This document shows positions 10,083 through 19,200 of a stretch of 64,000 nucleotides of DNA, piece by piece. The stretch spans positions 62,001-126,000 of the forward strand of contig JACYLU010000015.1 of NCBI GenBank assembly GCA_015272325.1, read 5' to 3'. Source of the stretch: Synechococcales cyanobacterium C42_A2020_086 (lineage in GTDB: Bacteria > Cyanobacteriota > Cyanobacteriia > Elainellales > Elainellaceae). The notes under the pieces were generated by a model. The model did not search any database. It saw only the letters and a program-made list of their open reading frames with translations, and was not told the DNA's origin. A program made the translations under genes and the position numbers. Each line of letters starts with the position of its first letter. Position 1 is the stretch's first letter.

Positions 10083-10631
10083 ATGACTGTCACCCTCTAC
10101 AAGTGGACACTGGATCGCTATCATGCGGCGCTCGATGCTGGGTTGTTTGATGATCAGCCGGTGGAGTTGTTGCAAGGAGATCTGGTGGTTATGACTCCAG
10201 AACGGGAACCTCATGCGTGTTATAGCAGCGATGGGGCAGAATACTTGCGGCGACAGTTGGGCGAGCGAGCATCGGTACGTGAAGCCAAGCCTGTGACGCT
10301 GCCAAATGATTCGGAGCCGGTGCCTGATATTGCGATTGTGCAGCCTCCCTTGCGACGCTATTTGGATCATCACCCTCATCCGGATGAAATCTTCTGGTTA
10401 GTCGAATACTCGGATACATCTTTGGCAAAGGATTTAGGTAAGAAGCGGCAGGTGTATGCTGAAGCAGGAATTGGGGAATATTGGGTTACTGACTTGAGAA
10501 ATGCTCAGTTGAACGTGTTTCGTGACGTGGAACAGGGCAGCTATCAAACGGAACTGACGCTGACTGAGGGAACGATTTCACCGCTGGCGTTTCAAGATGT
10601 GGTCGTGGATGTGCAGCGGCTGTTTAGCTAG
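10083..10631 (+). CDS. Uma2-family (DUF820) PD-(D/E)XK endonuclease-fold protein
   Basis: About 182 residues with the family layout common in cyanobacterial genomes. The N-terminal WTLDRYHAALDAGLFDDQPV leads to a nuclease-like core: the acid in SEPVPDIAIVQPP, then EIFWLVEYSDTSLAKDLG with the E-x-S block, then KKRQVYAEAGIGEYWVTDL supplying the lysine region. The C-terminus FQDVVVDVQRLFS is typical. The ATG at 10083 matches family length; an in-frame ATG at 10059 is possible. It lies inside the segment that interrupts carbamate kinase, on the opposite strand, so it may be recently acquired. The biological role of Uma2 proteins is not established. Confidence 0.88.
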   Translation: MTVTLYKWTLDRYHAALDAGLFDDQPVELLQGDLVVMTPEREPHACYSSDGAEYLRRQLGERASVREAKPVTLPNDSEPVPDIAIVQPPLRRYLDHHPHPDEIFWLVEYSDTSLAKDLGKKRQVYAEAGIGEYWVTDLRNAQLNVFRDVEQGSYQTELTLTEGTISPLAFQDVVVDVQRLFS

Positions 10632-11068
10632 GTTGGGAGCAATAGGGCACTGAAGCCGTTAGGGCAGGTGAAGGGGGCACGGCGGTGGTTGGGGCAGTGA
10701 GGACAAGTCACGTGAACTATGGCATCGCCATCGAGTCCCCATCTCACGCGGCGCCGTCGCTATCTTGAAGGCAGTAACGAGCGGAATAGGACCACGGCGA
10801 ATACCGAGTTGAGAGGCGAGAAGAGAAACTTAGCAGGCTTTTGACGCTACTGGCTCCATCCTGTGTGCCTGCTCGCAGTAGACTCCGGTCGATCTGGTAG
10901 TCAACGAGCGTCGAGAAGACTAATGTCCCCACTACGAGCGCAATACCTCTGGATGAGGCGCTGGTGCAGTTGAGGGGGCAGTTGTTGTGAGGACGCTGAC
11001 GGTGAGAATCATTCAGCCTAAACCCATTTGATAGCGCTCAAGGCGTTACAGGAGCGGTAGCGGGAGGA
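10632..11068. other. Gene-free right part of the inserted segment
   Basis: No frame in this stretch resembles a protein I recognise, on either strand, and stops are frequent. It belongs to the segment between the two carbamate kinase pieces. I see no transposase remnant or RNA structure I could name. Confidence 0.45.
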
Positions 11069-11185
11069 TTGGTAGGACGCTGAAAGGCGGGATCGGCAGC
11101 ATCAACTTCTACCTGCGTCAGCAGGATGACGATGTCCCGTTGCGGCAGTTGATTGCGCAATTCCTGCTCAATCCAATAGCCTGGT
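11069..11185 (-). pseudogene. arcC: Carbamate kinase, central remnant
   Basis: The minus strand reads [20 protein letters not shown] followed by [17 protein letters not shown]. This matches the middle of carbamate kinase immediately before the TKPIGP motif found at 9993. The first hundred or so residues of the enzyme are missing, with only non-matching sequence between this piece and the carbamoyltransferase scrap. Confidence 0.82.
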
Positions 11186-11239
11186 TTGCGACTGGGTCGA
11201 ACCCAACCGATGCCTGGATGCCAACACTCGGATACAAAC

Positions 11240-11309
11240 ACTCGGATGCCAACACCGCCTCGGTAACTTCCATCGACAGCAAACTGCGATTACGAAGATT
11301 GAACGACAT
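11240..11309 (-). pseudogene. Ornithine-type carbamoyltransferase, internally deleted remnant
   Basis: The ATG at 11309 begins [13 protein letters not shown], the typical N-terminus of ornithine/putrescine carbamoyltransferases. It then jumps directly to [10 protein letters not shown], which resembles the C-terminal EVT-x-x-V-x-x-S segment of the same family. About 280 residues are therefore gone. A 14-bp periodic duplication (AACACTCGGAT at 11223 and 11237) disrupts the tail. The ATG overlaps the end of the upstream gene by 20 bp, which suggests former translational coupling in one operon. Confidence 0.7.
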
Positions 11310-12678
11310 GGTGTTCCTCCAACTGCGGCTGAATGCCCCGACGGGCAAGGAACTGCTCAATCTGAACGGACAGACCCGGCTCGCTGGCTTCGGCAAACTC
11401 GTAGCGGGCGCGAACAATCGGGCGATCCACTTCGATTAGAGCAGCCAGATCAATCGGGGTGGCAGCCACCACCACTTCAGCCGGGGTATTTAGGATTGTC
11501 TGCCGCAGGGCAGCGAGTTGCTTGGGTGAATAGCCCATGGCCGGCAGCACCGCGCGAATGTGGGGATACTGTCGATACACCTGCGCGATCTCAGGTACCG
11601 CATAGGGATGCGGATCGACAATCTCGGCTGCTTGGGCATGGGTTGCCGCCACATAGCCCGCACCATAGGGCATGCCGCCGTGGGTTGTGGTCGGCCCATC
11701 TTCGATCACCAGCACTCGGCGCTGCCGCACTGCCTCTGGATTATCGAGCCGAATTGGAGAGGCTGCCTGCACAATGGCCGCCTGCGGATTCACCGCCCGT
11801 GCCGCCTCGATTACCCGCTGCACATCCGCCGTTGCCGCCGCATTCACCTTCGCCACGACCACAATATCTGCCATCCGCAGCACTACTTCTCCTGGATGAT
11901 GCGAGGTTTCATGACCAGGACGCAGCGGATCCACCAGCACCAGATGCAGATCAGGACGAATGAACGGGAAGTCGTTATTGCCCCCATCCCACAAAATCAC
12001 GTCCGACTCCTGCTCGGCAAGCTGCACCACCTGCCCATAGTCCACGCCAGCATAGACGATATTGCCTGCCTCCAGATGCGGCTCATACTCTTCGCGCTCC
12101 TCGATTGTGCAGTCCGCGGCCGCTAGATCCGCTCGGCTGGCAAACCGCTGCACCCGCTGTTGTTCTAGATCGCCGTAGGGCATCGGATGCCGGATCACGC
12201 CCACCCGCAGTCCCCGCTGCCGCAACAATTTCGAGAGCCAGCGCGTCGTCTGGGATTTGCCGCAGCCCGTACGCACTGCCGAAACAGCAATCACCGGCAC
12301 TTGCGCGTGCAGCATCGTGTGGTTGGGGCCTAGCAAAACAAAATCGGCTCCGGCAGCCATGGCCTGCGACGCTTTGTGCATGACATAAGCATGGGGAACA
12401 TCGCTGTAGGCAAACACCACCTGATCGATCTGCTGACGCCGACACAGCTCCTCTAGCTCTGCCTCCTCCACAATTGGAATGCCCTGCGGATACAGCGAGC
12501 CGGATAACACCGGTGGATAGATGCGACCGGCAATGCCGGAAATTTGAGCAGCAGTGAAGGCAATCACCTCAACATCGGGATTGTGGCGATACATAATATT
12601 GAAGTTATGAAAGTCTCGCCCTGCCGCTCCCATAATCACGATGCGGGTGCGCCGCTGGTTTGATGGTGGTTGAGACAT
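11290..12678 (-). CDS. P-loop protein of the cyclic 2,3-diphosphoglycerate synthetase family
   Basis: A 462-residue intact protein. Its N-terminal half begins RIVIMGAAGRDFHNFN, a Rossmann-like module, and is followed by a P-loop VSAVRTGCGKSQTTRWLSK near residue 130, then DVILWDGGNNDFPF and VVVAKVNAAATADVQR, which resemble Walker B and guanine-specificity regions. Proteins of this architecture are often annotated as cyclic 2,3-diphosphoglycerate synthetase or GTPase. As I recall, in many bacteria they sit beside a carbamoyltransferase and carbamate kinase. That order is preserved here, but both partners are wrecked, so the gene is now an orphan. No frame damage is seen. The true reaction in bacteria is not settled. 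Start ATG at 12678. Confidence 0.78.
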   Translation of the reverse strand: MSQPPSNQRRTRIVIMGAAGRDFHNFNIMYRHNPDVEVIAFTAAQISGIAGRIYPPVLSGSLYPQGIPIVEEAELEELCRRQQIDQVVFAYSDVPHAYVMHKASQAMAAGADFVLLGPNHTMLHAQVPVIAVSAVRTGCGKSQTTRWLSKLLRQRGLRVGVIRHPMPYGDLEQQRVQRFASRADLAAADCTIEEREEYEPHLEAGNIVYAGVDYGQVVQLAEQESDVILWDGGNNDFPFIRPDLHLVLVDPLRPGHETSHHPGEVVLRMADIVVVAKVNAAATADVQRVIEAARAVNPQAAIVQAASPIRLDNPEAVRQRRVLVIEDGPTTTHGGMPYGAGYVAATHAQAAEIVDPHPYAVPEIAQVYRQYPHIRAVLPAMGYSPKQLAALRQTILNTPAEVVVAATPIDLAALIEVDRPIVRARYEFAEASEPGLSVQIEQFLARRGIQPQLEEHHVVQSS

Positions 12679-12733
12679 GTTTTTTGTTCTTTTTTTAAGG
12701 TTTTAGAACAGATTGTAGAGTTTTACAGAATTT

Positions 12734-12832
12734 GCTCAAAACTTGTTCAAAACTTGGCTTATTGGCGTTTACATCAATGTTCTAATTAGCTATTAGCAGA
12801 ATTGACTTAATTAGATCATCAATTAGATCATA
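12734..12832. repeat. Short tandem duplications upstream of the P-loop gene
   Basis: CTCAAAACTTG is followed by TTCAAAACTTG from about 12735 (one mismatch, 11-bp period). AATTAGATCAT at 12809 recurs at 12821 (12-bp period). Both lie in the short AT-rich gap that should hold the promoter of the minus-strand P-loop gene. Confidence 0.7.
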
Positions 12833-12837
12833 AGTAT

Positions 12838-13119
12838 TTACATTGGATGAGACGAATTCAATTGCCACAATCGCTCTAGCATTCGTCGCTGACGACGCAA
12901 CTGCATCTCGTGATAATAGACTTTTCCTTTACGATAAGCAAAAAGCAGTATCGCTAGACCGAACGTCAGAAATAGCAGTGGAGCGGTTGCAAACAGACTT
13001 TCCTGCTGAGTTTCTATGGCAGAACCGGCAGATGAGTTGATAGACGAACTGCAAGTCTGAGTATGGGCCATTTGCGCGTAATAAACTTTGTAAAAATCAG
13101 CGGAGGAATGGATTGTCAT
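12838..13119 (-). CDS. Small single-span membrane protein, function unknown
   Basis: A 93-residue open frame with a convincing membrane segment, LFATAPLLFLTFGLAILLFA at about residues 42-61. It is followed by a positively charged cytoplasmic tail, YHEMQLRRQRRMLERLWQL. The organisation (short outside part, one helix, basic amphipathic tail) argues for a real protein, although I do not recognise a family. It lies alone between the P-loop gene and the hetP-like gene on the same strand. No strong ribosome-binding site is seen before the ATG at 13119. Confidence 0.5.
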   Translation of the reverse strand: MTIHSSADFYKVYYAQMAHTQTCSSSINSSAGSAIETQQESLFATAPLLFLTFGLAILLFAYRKGKVYYHEMQLRRQRRMLERLWQLNSSHPM

Positions 13120-13384
13120 CGCTATTCACCACCCTAGTTCAAAATGCGTTATCGTACGCAGCCTGTGGCCTCACAGCAGCGAACTGCGGTTCCCACGGCT
13201 TATTTTCGGTACAGGTCCATTTCTAACCTGTCCCCAACCCTCACAACCACACAGCGCCCTACAGCCTAGAGCACCTTGTCTGTTGCTATGTCTTGGTTAT
13301 AGAAGAAGAAGTTGAAGAACTTGTGAGCGTTCTTTTCAGCGGCTCTCGTCATACATCTGCGGCTCATCTCAATCCATCGATTTG

Positions 13385-13413
13385 AAAAAAAATCCCGCTG
13401 CTGAAAGCGGGAT
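13385..13413 (-). terminator. Rho-independent terminator of the hetP-like gene
   Basis: On the minus strand ATCCCGCT, a six-base loop and AGCGGGAT form an 8-bp perfect stem followed by a run of eight T. It lies 34 bp beyond the stop of the hetP-like gene and closes the hetC/hlyD/hetP-like cluster. Confidence 0.9.
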
Positions 13414-13446
13414 GGTTGCTCTTATACTCCGTCTATGAAGTCAGAC

Positions 13447-13833
13447 TTACGATAGCGACGAGAAATCAGGATGACTCAAGAGCATCTCTAGGTGGATCAG
13501 ATCCGATGCGTGCCCGCCCCGCACAGACAGACGACGCTCGCTCAGGTGCTCTAGATAATGCAGATCGGCAATTCGCCCGGTCTCAGCAGACGCTTCAGCG
13601 GGCTGCCGATTGGTGTCTACGCCACGTTTGCGCTCGCCGTTTGCCGGGCCGTTCTCTTTCATCAGACGGTTGTAGGTGCGATAGGGAATGTAGTGCAATG
13701 GATTATATCCTGCGAATCTCAAAATTAGGACACATGCCCATGAGTATTTACCGTCCATGATTGCTTCTACAACCTGGGTAAACTGCTCAGTAGACATTGC
13801 TTTATCAAGTTTGGAATCAGAATTTGAATTCAT
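13447..13833 (-). CDS. HetP-family protein
   Basis: This 128-residue protein carries the HetP signature in residues 13-60: [20 protein letters not shown], then [19 protein letters not shown]. The remainder is variable and hydrophilic. In Nostoc, HetP promotes commitment of vegetative cells to heterocysts, and homologs also occur in filamentous species that make no heterocysts. Here it is the last gene of a minus-strand set with an HlyD adaptor and a C39 ABC exporter. That recalls the hetC-hetP neighbourhood, because HetC is an exporter of the same class. A strong terminator follows. Whether the host differentiates cells cannot be judged from this window. Start ATG at 13833. Confidence 0.85.
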   Translation of the reverse strand: MNSNSDSKLDKAMSTEQFTQVVEAIMDGKYSWACVLILRFAGYNPLHYIPYRTYNRLMKENGPANGERKRGVDTNRQPAEASAETGRIADLHYLEHLSERRLSVRGGHASDLIHLEMLLSHPDFSSLS

Positions 13834-13955
13834 AAAGGAAGCCTCTTGAAATACTGCACCCGCTCGTCAATGGGGTATACGCGACCGAGTAGAGCAGACG
13901 GAACTCGCCAGCCATTGGTGGGTTCGCCCGCATACGTTATTTTTGCTTCTGCAGG

Positions 13956-15455
13956 CTAGAGGCTTAGGCCTCCCTGCTGCAACTGCTTGATCGGCTCTAG
14001 CAAAATATCGGCAATGCGCCGCTGTCGGGTAAGAATCTCAACATCGGCGGTTTGACCTGCCTTCAGCATTACCGCCTGATTCCCCTGGGTTATCTGATTG
14101 CGGTCTAGGGAAATCTCAACTCGATACACTGGCCCCAGCTTTGGATCTACCGTGACGTCGGGAGCAATCGATACCACCTTCCCTGTAACCAAACCAAAAT
14201 CTTGGTACGGAAAGGCATCAAATTTCATTTGCACCGGCATCCCTGGATGCACAAACCCGGCTTCTCGATTGGGCAGCAGGGCAGATAACACCAAGGGAGC
14301 ATCCTCTGGAATAATCTCGGCGAGCGTCTGACCCGGCTGCGCCACTTCTCCGACATTGCGCACCGAGACAGAGGAAACCACTCCGCTAACCGGAGCATAC
14401 AAATACATTTGCTGCTGCTTCGTTCGGGCTGCCTTCAAAAGCAGCTCGGTTTCTGCAATTTTGGCTTTGAGCTGGCTGGCTTCCACTTCTGACTGCTGCA
14501 AACGCTGCTGGGACTCTAGCTCACTTTGTTGCCCTTGTGCTTGTTTTTGGGCCAGCTCAGCTTGCAGTCGTCCCACATCAGCCTGCGACTTTTGCAGATT
14601 GCCCTCGTGTTGCGTAATCACCTGCTGCCGTTCTCGCATCGCCTGTTCCACTTCAAACAGATGGTCAGCAGCAATTGCTCCCTCCATCACGAGGGGCTGA
14701 AGCCGAGCCAAGCGAGCTTCGTGAGCCGTGATTTCTGATTGCAACTGTGCCAGAATTTGGCGATGGGTCGTTGCCTCTACTTCTGCTTGGGCAATGGCTG
14801 CTTGTTGAGCTTGGGCTTCCGCTGCCGCAATAGCTCGCCGTGTCTGCATTTCTAGACGAGTGCGGTCAATCAACCCTTGAACTTGGACGAGCTGCAGGCG
14901 ATAGTCAGTCAGACTTTGTTCGAGTCGCTCGATTTCTGCTTCTACTAGACGATCGTCTAGAGCAGCAATCACCGCTCCTGCCTGCACAGTTTCTCCTTCC
15001 TTGACTCGGAGTTGGGTGATTTCACCTTGAGCAACCGGCTGGACTTTGTAGACTTCTCCCTTGGGGACGAGCCGCCCCTGGGCATGGCTCACTTCTTGGA
15101 TGCGACCAAACCAAGCCCACAGCCCAAACACTGAGCAGAAAATCAGTCCACCAACAATCAGACGCAGCGGTAAACTGGAGGGCGGCTGATCGAGCAGCGT
15201 TTGCAGCGAGGTGCTCCAGTTGGCATTGGGTTGCCCAGATGGGTGAGACCGAACCGGCAGGGATGGTGATGGCTCTGGTGTCGTCTCTTTCAAAGAGACA
15301 ATACCACCATAGATTTGGGCGGCTTCAGGAGTTCTGAGGCACTCGAACGCTTCTGCATGCAGGTCGTGAATGGCAATGCTTTGAGACAGAAGTGAGGTGG
15401 GGGCTGCAGGCAAGGAAGCCTCAACGGGCTTCGCCTGATAATCGAGTTGTTTCAT
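13956..15455 (-). CDS. HlyD-family membrane fusion (adaptor) protein
   Basis: This 499-residue protein has a cytoplasmic N-terminus of about 95 residues, one membrane helix around 99-117 (LIVGGLIFCSVFGLWAWFG), and a first lipoyl half with VQPVAQGEITQLRVKEGETV. A long heptad-rich coiled coil follows from about 165 to 320, full of Gln, Glu and Ala. It ends with a second lipoyl/beta-barrel part, YAPVSGVVSSVSVRNVGEV, and the HlyD tail. Such proteins bridge an inner-membrane ABC exporter to the outer membrane in type I secretion. It lies between the C39 exporter and the hetP-like gene, all on one strand, so it is the likely partner of the exporter. An 830-bp gap separates it from the exporter, so it probably has its own promoter. 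Confidence 0.9.
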   Translation of the reverse strand: MKQLDYQAKPVEASLPAAPTSLLSQSIAIHDLHAEAFECLRTPEAAQIYGGIVSLKETTPEPSPSLPVRSHPSGQPNANWSTSLQTLLDQPPSSLPLRLIVGGLIFCSVFGLWAWFGRIQEVSHAQGRLVPKGEVYKVQPVAQGEITQLRVKEGETVQAGAVIAALDDRLVEAEIERLEQSLTDYRLQLVQVQGLIDRTRLEMQTRRAIAAAEAQAQQAAIAQAEVEATTHRQILAQLQSEITAHEARLARLQPLVMEGAIAADHLFEVEQAMRERQQVITQHEGNLQKSQADVGRLQAELAQKQAQGQQSELESQQRLQQSEVEASQLKAKIAETELLLKAARTKQQQMYLYAPVSGVVSSVSVRNVGEVAQPGQTLAEIIPEDAPLVLSALLPNREAGFVHPGMPVQMKFDAFPYQDFGLVTGKVVSIAPDVTVDPKLGPVYRVEISLDRNQITQGNQAVMLKAGQTADVEILTRQRRIADILLEPIKQLQQGGLSL

Positions 15456-15590
15456 AGAAATTGCTCAGCATGTAACGTTACAACACAGTGAGTGGAGAAA
15501 AGCCATCCCGCGGAACCTAAAAAGCAGTGGAGCCGAATACTAGCAGCAGTGCATTGGTAAACCGTCTAAGAGCAGGGGGTGAACCCCAGC

Positions 15591-15620
15591 AAGAACCTGT
15601 AGAACAAGAACCTGTAGAAC
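15591..15620. repeat. 15-bp perfect tandem duplication
   Basis: AAGAACCTGTAGAAC is present twice, exactly abutting, in the gap upstream of the adaptor gene. Confidence 0.85.
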
Positions 15621-15752
15621 AAGATGTGCTGAAGAGAATAAACAGTTCGTTAGTGTGACAAGTTGTTTAGCTATGAGTTGTCTGCATAATTGCGGTTTCA
15701 TCCTCCGACAGAGTGCTTCGCGTGAAGGGTGGAACATATTCAGATCTGACTT

Positions 15753-15776
15753 AGATGCAATATCAGATGCAATATC
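15753..15776. repeat. 12-bp perfect tandem duplication
   Basis: AGATGCAATATC is present twice, exactly abutting. A looser pair, ATCTGGTG, follows within 20 bp. Confidence 0.85.
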
Positions 15777-16285
15777 TGGTGGTGACCATCTGGTGATGGG
15801 TTAAACCATTGCGTGATCCCATGCGTCCATCCCCATCGCCTTTTCAAACCTCCTCACACCCGGCATGCTGATGATCGCGACTTAAGAGTGGCAGTTTGCC
15901 CGCTTCCGGTGTGCTAATTGACAAGGTTGAACCCGCGTGTATTTAGAATCATAGGGAGCGTAACATTACCGAATCCCAGGACGAGCACGAACCTTGTGAG
16001 CTGGAATAAGATGGAACCAGAAGGGCGTTACGTATTTATGCTAGTTCTAATGCACCTCCTGAACTGCCAATTTGGCAGGTTTCTTGGCCGTAAATGCTGC
16101 CCGCGTGCTTGAGCAGTGGCGGCTGAAGTGGTTGTGTGGTTTAGGTTACAGTTCATCTTCATCGGTAAATGCCCCTAGAGTGGTGATTCATTTCTGTCAC
16201 AGCGGACTGTCACACGTGAGAGCGAAATTCAAATCAAAGCTGCGGCCTGAGCAAATCTTGAGCCGAATCGGTAAGCCTGTAGAAG

Positions 16286-19200
16286 CTACAGATCAAGCTG
16301 CTGTTGCGCCAAATGGTAGTACAGCCCTTGACGGCTCATTAACTCGTCGTGGTTGCCCTGTTCGACCAAGATGCCTCGATCTAGCACGAGAATAGTGTCG
16401 GCATGACGCACAGTAGACAGGCGATGAGCAATGATAAAGGTGGTGCGGTCACGACCAATTTGGGCGAGATTGCGCTGAAACCGCCGCTCCGATTCGGTAT
16501 CTAGCGAGGAAGTGGCTTCGTCGAGAATCAGCAGCCGCGGATTGCCCAACAGGGCCCGAGCAATGGCAATGCGCTGCCGCTGTCCTCCTGAAAGGGATGA
16601 GCCGCGTTCGCCAACTTTAGTGCTGTAGCCTAAAGGCAACGACTGAATAAAGGCATGGGCTTCAGCTAACTTAGCGACTTCAATCACTTCTTCTAGGCTA
16701 AATTCGGGGCGATAGAGGGTAATATTCTCTAGAATTGTGCCGGAGAACAGAAAACACTCCTGCGGCACCACCCCGAGCTGTGAGCGCAAGGATGGTGGCG
16801 ACACATGGCGGATATCGTGACCGTCGATGAGGACCCGCCCGCGGCTGGCATGATATAGCCCCGCCAGCAGCTTTACGAGCGTACTTTTGCCCGAGCCGCT
16901 GCGCCCGACGATCGCAACCATCTGCCCGGCTGTTACCGAAAATGAGATGGCTTGCAGCGTATTGCGTTCTTCATCGTCGCTATAGCGAAAGGTGACGTCT
17001 TCAAACTGCACATCGCCACGTATGGGCGGCAGGACCAGCAGAGGCTGCTGCGGCAGTTCTTCAGGCTGGGCTTCAAAGACGTCATTCAGCCGCTCCACAG
17101 CCACTAGCACTTCTTGCAGTTCATCCCACAAGTTTGCCAGGGAGATGACCGGGTTAATCACGTAGCCCAGCATCATATTGAAGGCAACAAATTGACCAAT
17201 CGTGAGCTGGTCTTGAATCACGAGCGTTGCGCCAAACCAGAGCAGTGCCGTGCTGCCGATGGAATGCACCAAGCCGCCCATCGTTTGCAGACCAATGCCC
17301 AGCTTTTGCCCGCGAAACTGAGCGTTCATTTGGCTGGTGAGGTGATCTTCCCAGCGCCAGCGTAGTTCCCGTTCGGCGGCGGCAGATTTGACCGTAGCAA
17401 CGCCGGTCATCATTTCCACCAGCACTGAGTTTTGATCGGCAGCTTCTTTGAAGATCTCGCGCGATACCTGTCGCAGCAGCGGCGTTGATCCCAGCGTCAG
17501 CAGCACAATCGGTGGAATCAGAGCTAACACTAGCAGAGTGAGCTGCCAGTTGTAGTACAGCATCAGCCCTAGGTAGATAAAGCCCGTCAAAAAGTCTAGC
17601 CAGGCCAGGACGACCTGCTGCACCAGGAAACGCTGAATTTTCTGGTTTTCCTGAACGCGAGTAATAATATCTCCAACGCGGCGCGACTCAAAGAACTTCA
17701 GCGGCAGGGTGAGCGTGTGGCTAATAAACCCGCTGATCAGCGTCAAATCTAGCCGATTCGAGAAGTAGCTCAACAGGTATTGCCGTACTCCTGCCATGCA
17801 GATGCCCCAGACGCCAAACAGCAGCAGCCCCAAGGCAAAGACGTTCAGGGTTGTTAGGCTGCGTTCTGTCACTACCCGATCTAGGATGATCTGCGTAAAC
17901 AGCGGCGTCACCAACCCAAACAGCTGAATCATCAGCGAGAAGACAATCACCTGCAGAATCAGCGAGCGATAGGGCGTCAGGGCACTCAGGTAGCGCCCCA
18001 GCGAAGCCTGCTTGATCTCAGTTTGGCGCAGCCGTTGGGTGGGATCGAGCAGGAGAGCATAGCCGGTCCAGTGGCTTTGAAACTCCTGTGGCCGCATGAC
18101 GCGCCGCCCCACAGCCGGATCGGCCACAATCAACCGCTGCCCCTTGGCGGGATACACAACCACAAAGTGCGAACCTTCCCAGTGAGCGATCCAGGGATGA
18201 CGTTGCTCCAGCAGGCGACCGAGGCTAGCCCGCACCGGCCGAGCGTGAAATCCCAGATCTTCGGCTGCCTTGGCTAGGCTTTTCAGGGAAGCCCCTTCCC
18301 GCCCTACATTGGCTCGCTCGCGCAGCACATGAATTGGGAACTGCTTGCCCCAATAGCGGCAAATAATGGCTAAACAAGCAGCGCCACAGTCCGACGAGCT
18401 TTGCTGCTCAATCCAGGGGTAGCGCTCTAACCAATCAAGCAGTCGCCGCCGCAACGGTTTAGGAAAGGGGATATCTCGTCGCTCAGGTTGCGGCCGCACC
18501 AAGGGTTCGGGAGACGGAGTCGTAGAACGTTGACTCAGCCAGCGCACCACTGCCGTCTGACCTCCTGACTTCTGAGTTGGCGGGGCGGCAGCGGCCTGTT
18601 CGTTTGGGGGAGTGCTGGTGGTGGTGGTTCCGGCTTCGGGCAACACCAGCTGAAGGCTGTCCCACGCGGCAGGAGGCACCTGATACACACGCAAATGGGT
18701 CTGGGCGATCCAGCCGGCCGGCGTTGGAGCAGGATACCCCCAGCTTGTCCCTGGAGGCAGAGTCGCTAGCTGAGCAGTGGAGTCAGCAGCCGGTTGAGCC
18801 ACCGAGATCGTGCCCTGCCGCAGCCAGAAATGTCCTAGGTGAGCGGGGGTCGCTTCTTCTAGCACCGAACCCATCGGGATGGAGCGTTCCCTAAGATGGG
18901 GCAGTAACTGGCGCAGTTGCTGACTCGGCAGAGACCGCAATGCCGTACACGATTTGAAAAAGATTAGCTGCTCACGCTGTTGTACCTGTTGCTGTAACCA
19001 CTCCCGCAGGGCGGCAGAGGCTTCGAGCAGCCCAGGAAGCTGCGCTGCAGGCAGGCGAACGAGCTGCACCGGGCTAGCTGCAACAGCTCGATAGGGCAAG
19101 GGCGTCCCCAGCAAAGCATCTGCGCCAAACGGCTCATTCGCCGACAGCAATTGGGCAGTGACCCAACGAGGCGGCTCGCCAGGGGATTCACCGAACGCTT

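Larger units (their letters stand above)
9987..11075. mobile_element. Candidate inserted segment carrying a Uma2 gene, splitting carbamate kinase
   Basis: The carbamate kinase reading stops at 11069 after the residues PAFQRPT and resumes at 9993 with TKPIGP, exactly where the family protein is continuous. Both junctions carry the 7-bp sequence TTGGTAG (9987-9993 and 11069-11075) in direct orientation, as expected of a target-site duplication. The roughly 1.08-kb insert holds one Uma2-family gene and about 440 bp without a recognisable gene. I see no clear terminal inverted repeats and no transposase, so the mechanism is unknown. A chance 7-bp match combined with ancestral coding sequence at one end is the main alternative. 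Confidence 0.55.
15456..16285. other. 830-bp gene-free gap between exporter and adaptor
   Basis: No convincing gene was found. A 65-codon open frame at 15540-15737 (minus) is partly made from a tandem duplication and has no leader-peptide features. I looked for a double-glycine precursor peptide for the C39 exporter and did not find one. The gap holds two perfect tandem duplications: AAGAACCTGTAGAAC at 15591-15605 and 15606-15620, and AGATGCAATATC at 15753-15764 and 15765-15776. It probably contains the adaptor promoter. Confidence 0.5.

Noticed and set aside
15540-15737. 65-codon minus-strand frame between the C39 exporter and its adaptor, considered as a secreted peptide precursor
   Set aside because: No double-glycine leader, part of it is a 15-bp tandem duplication, and composition looks random.
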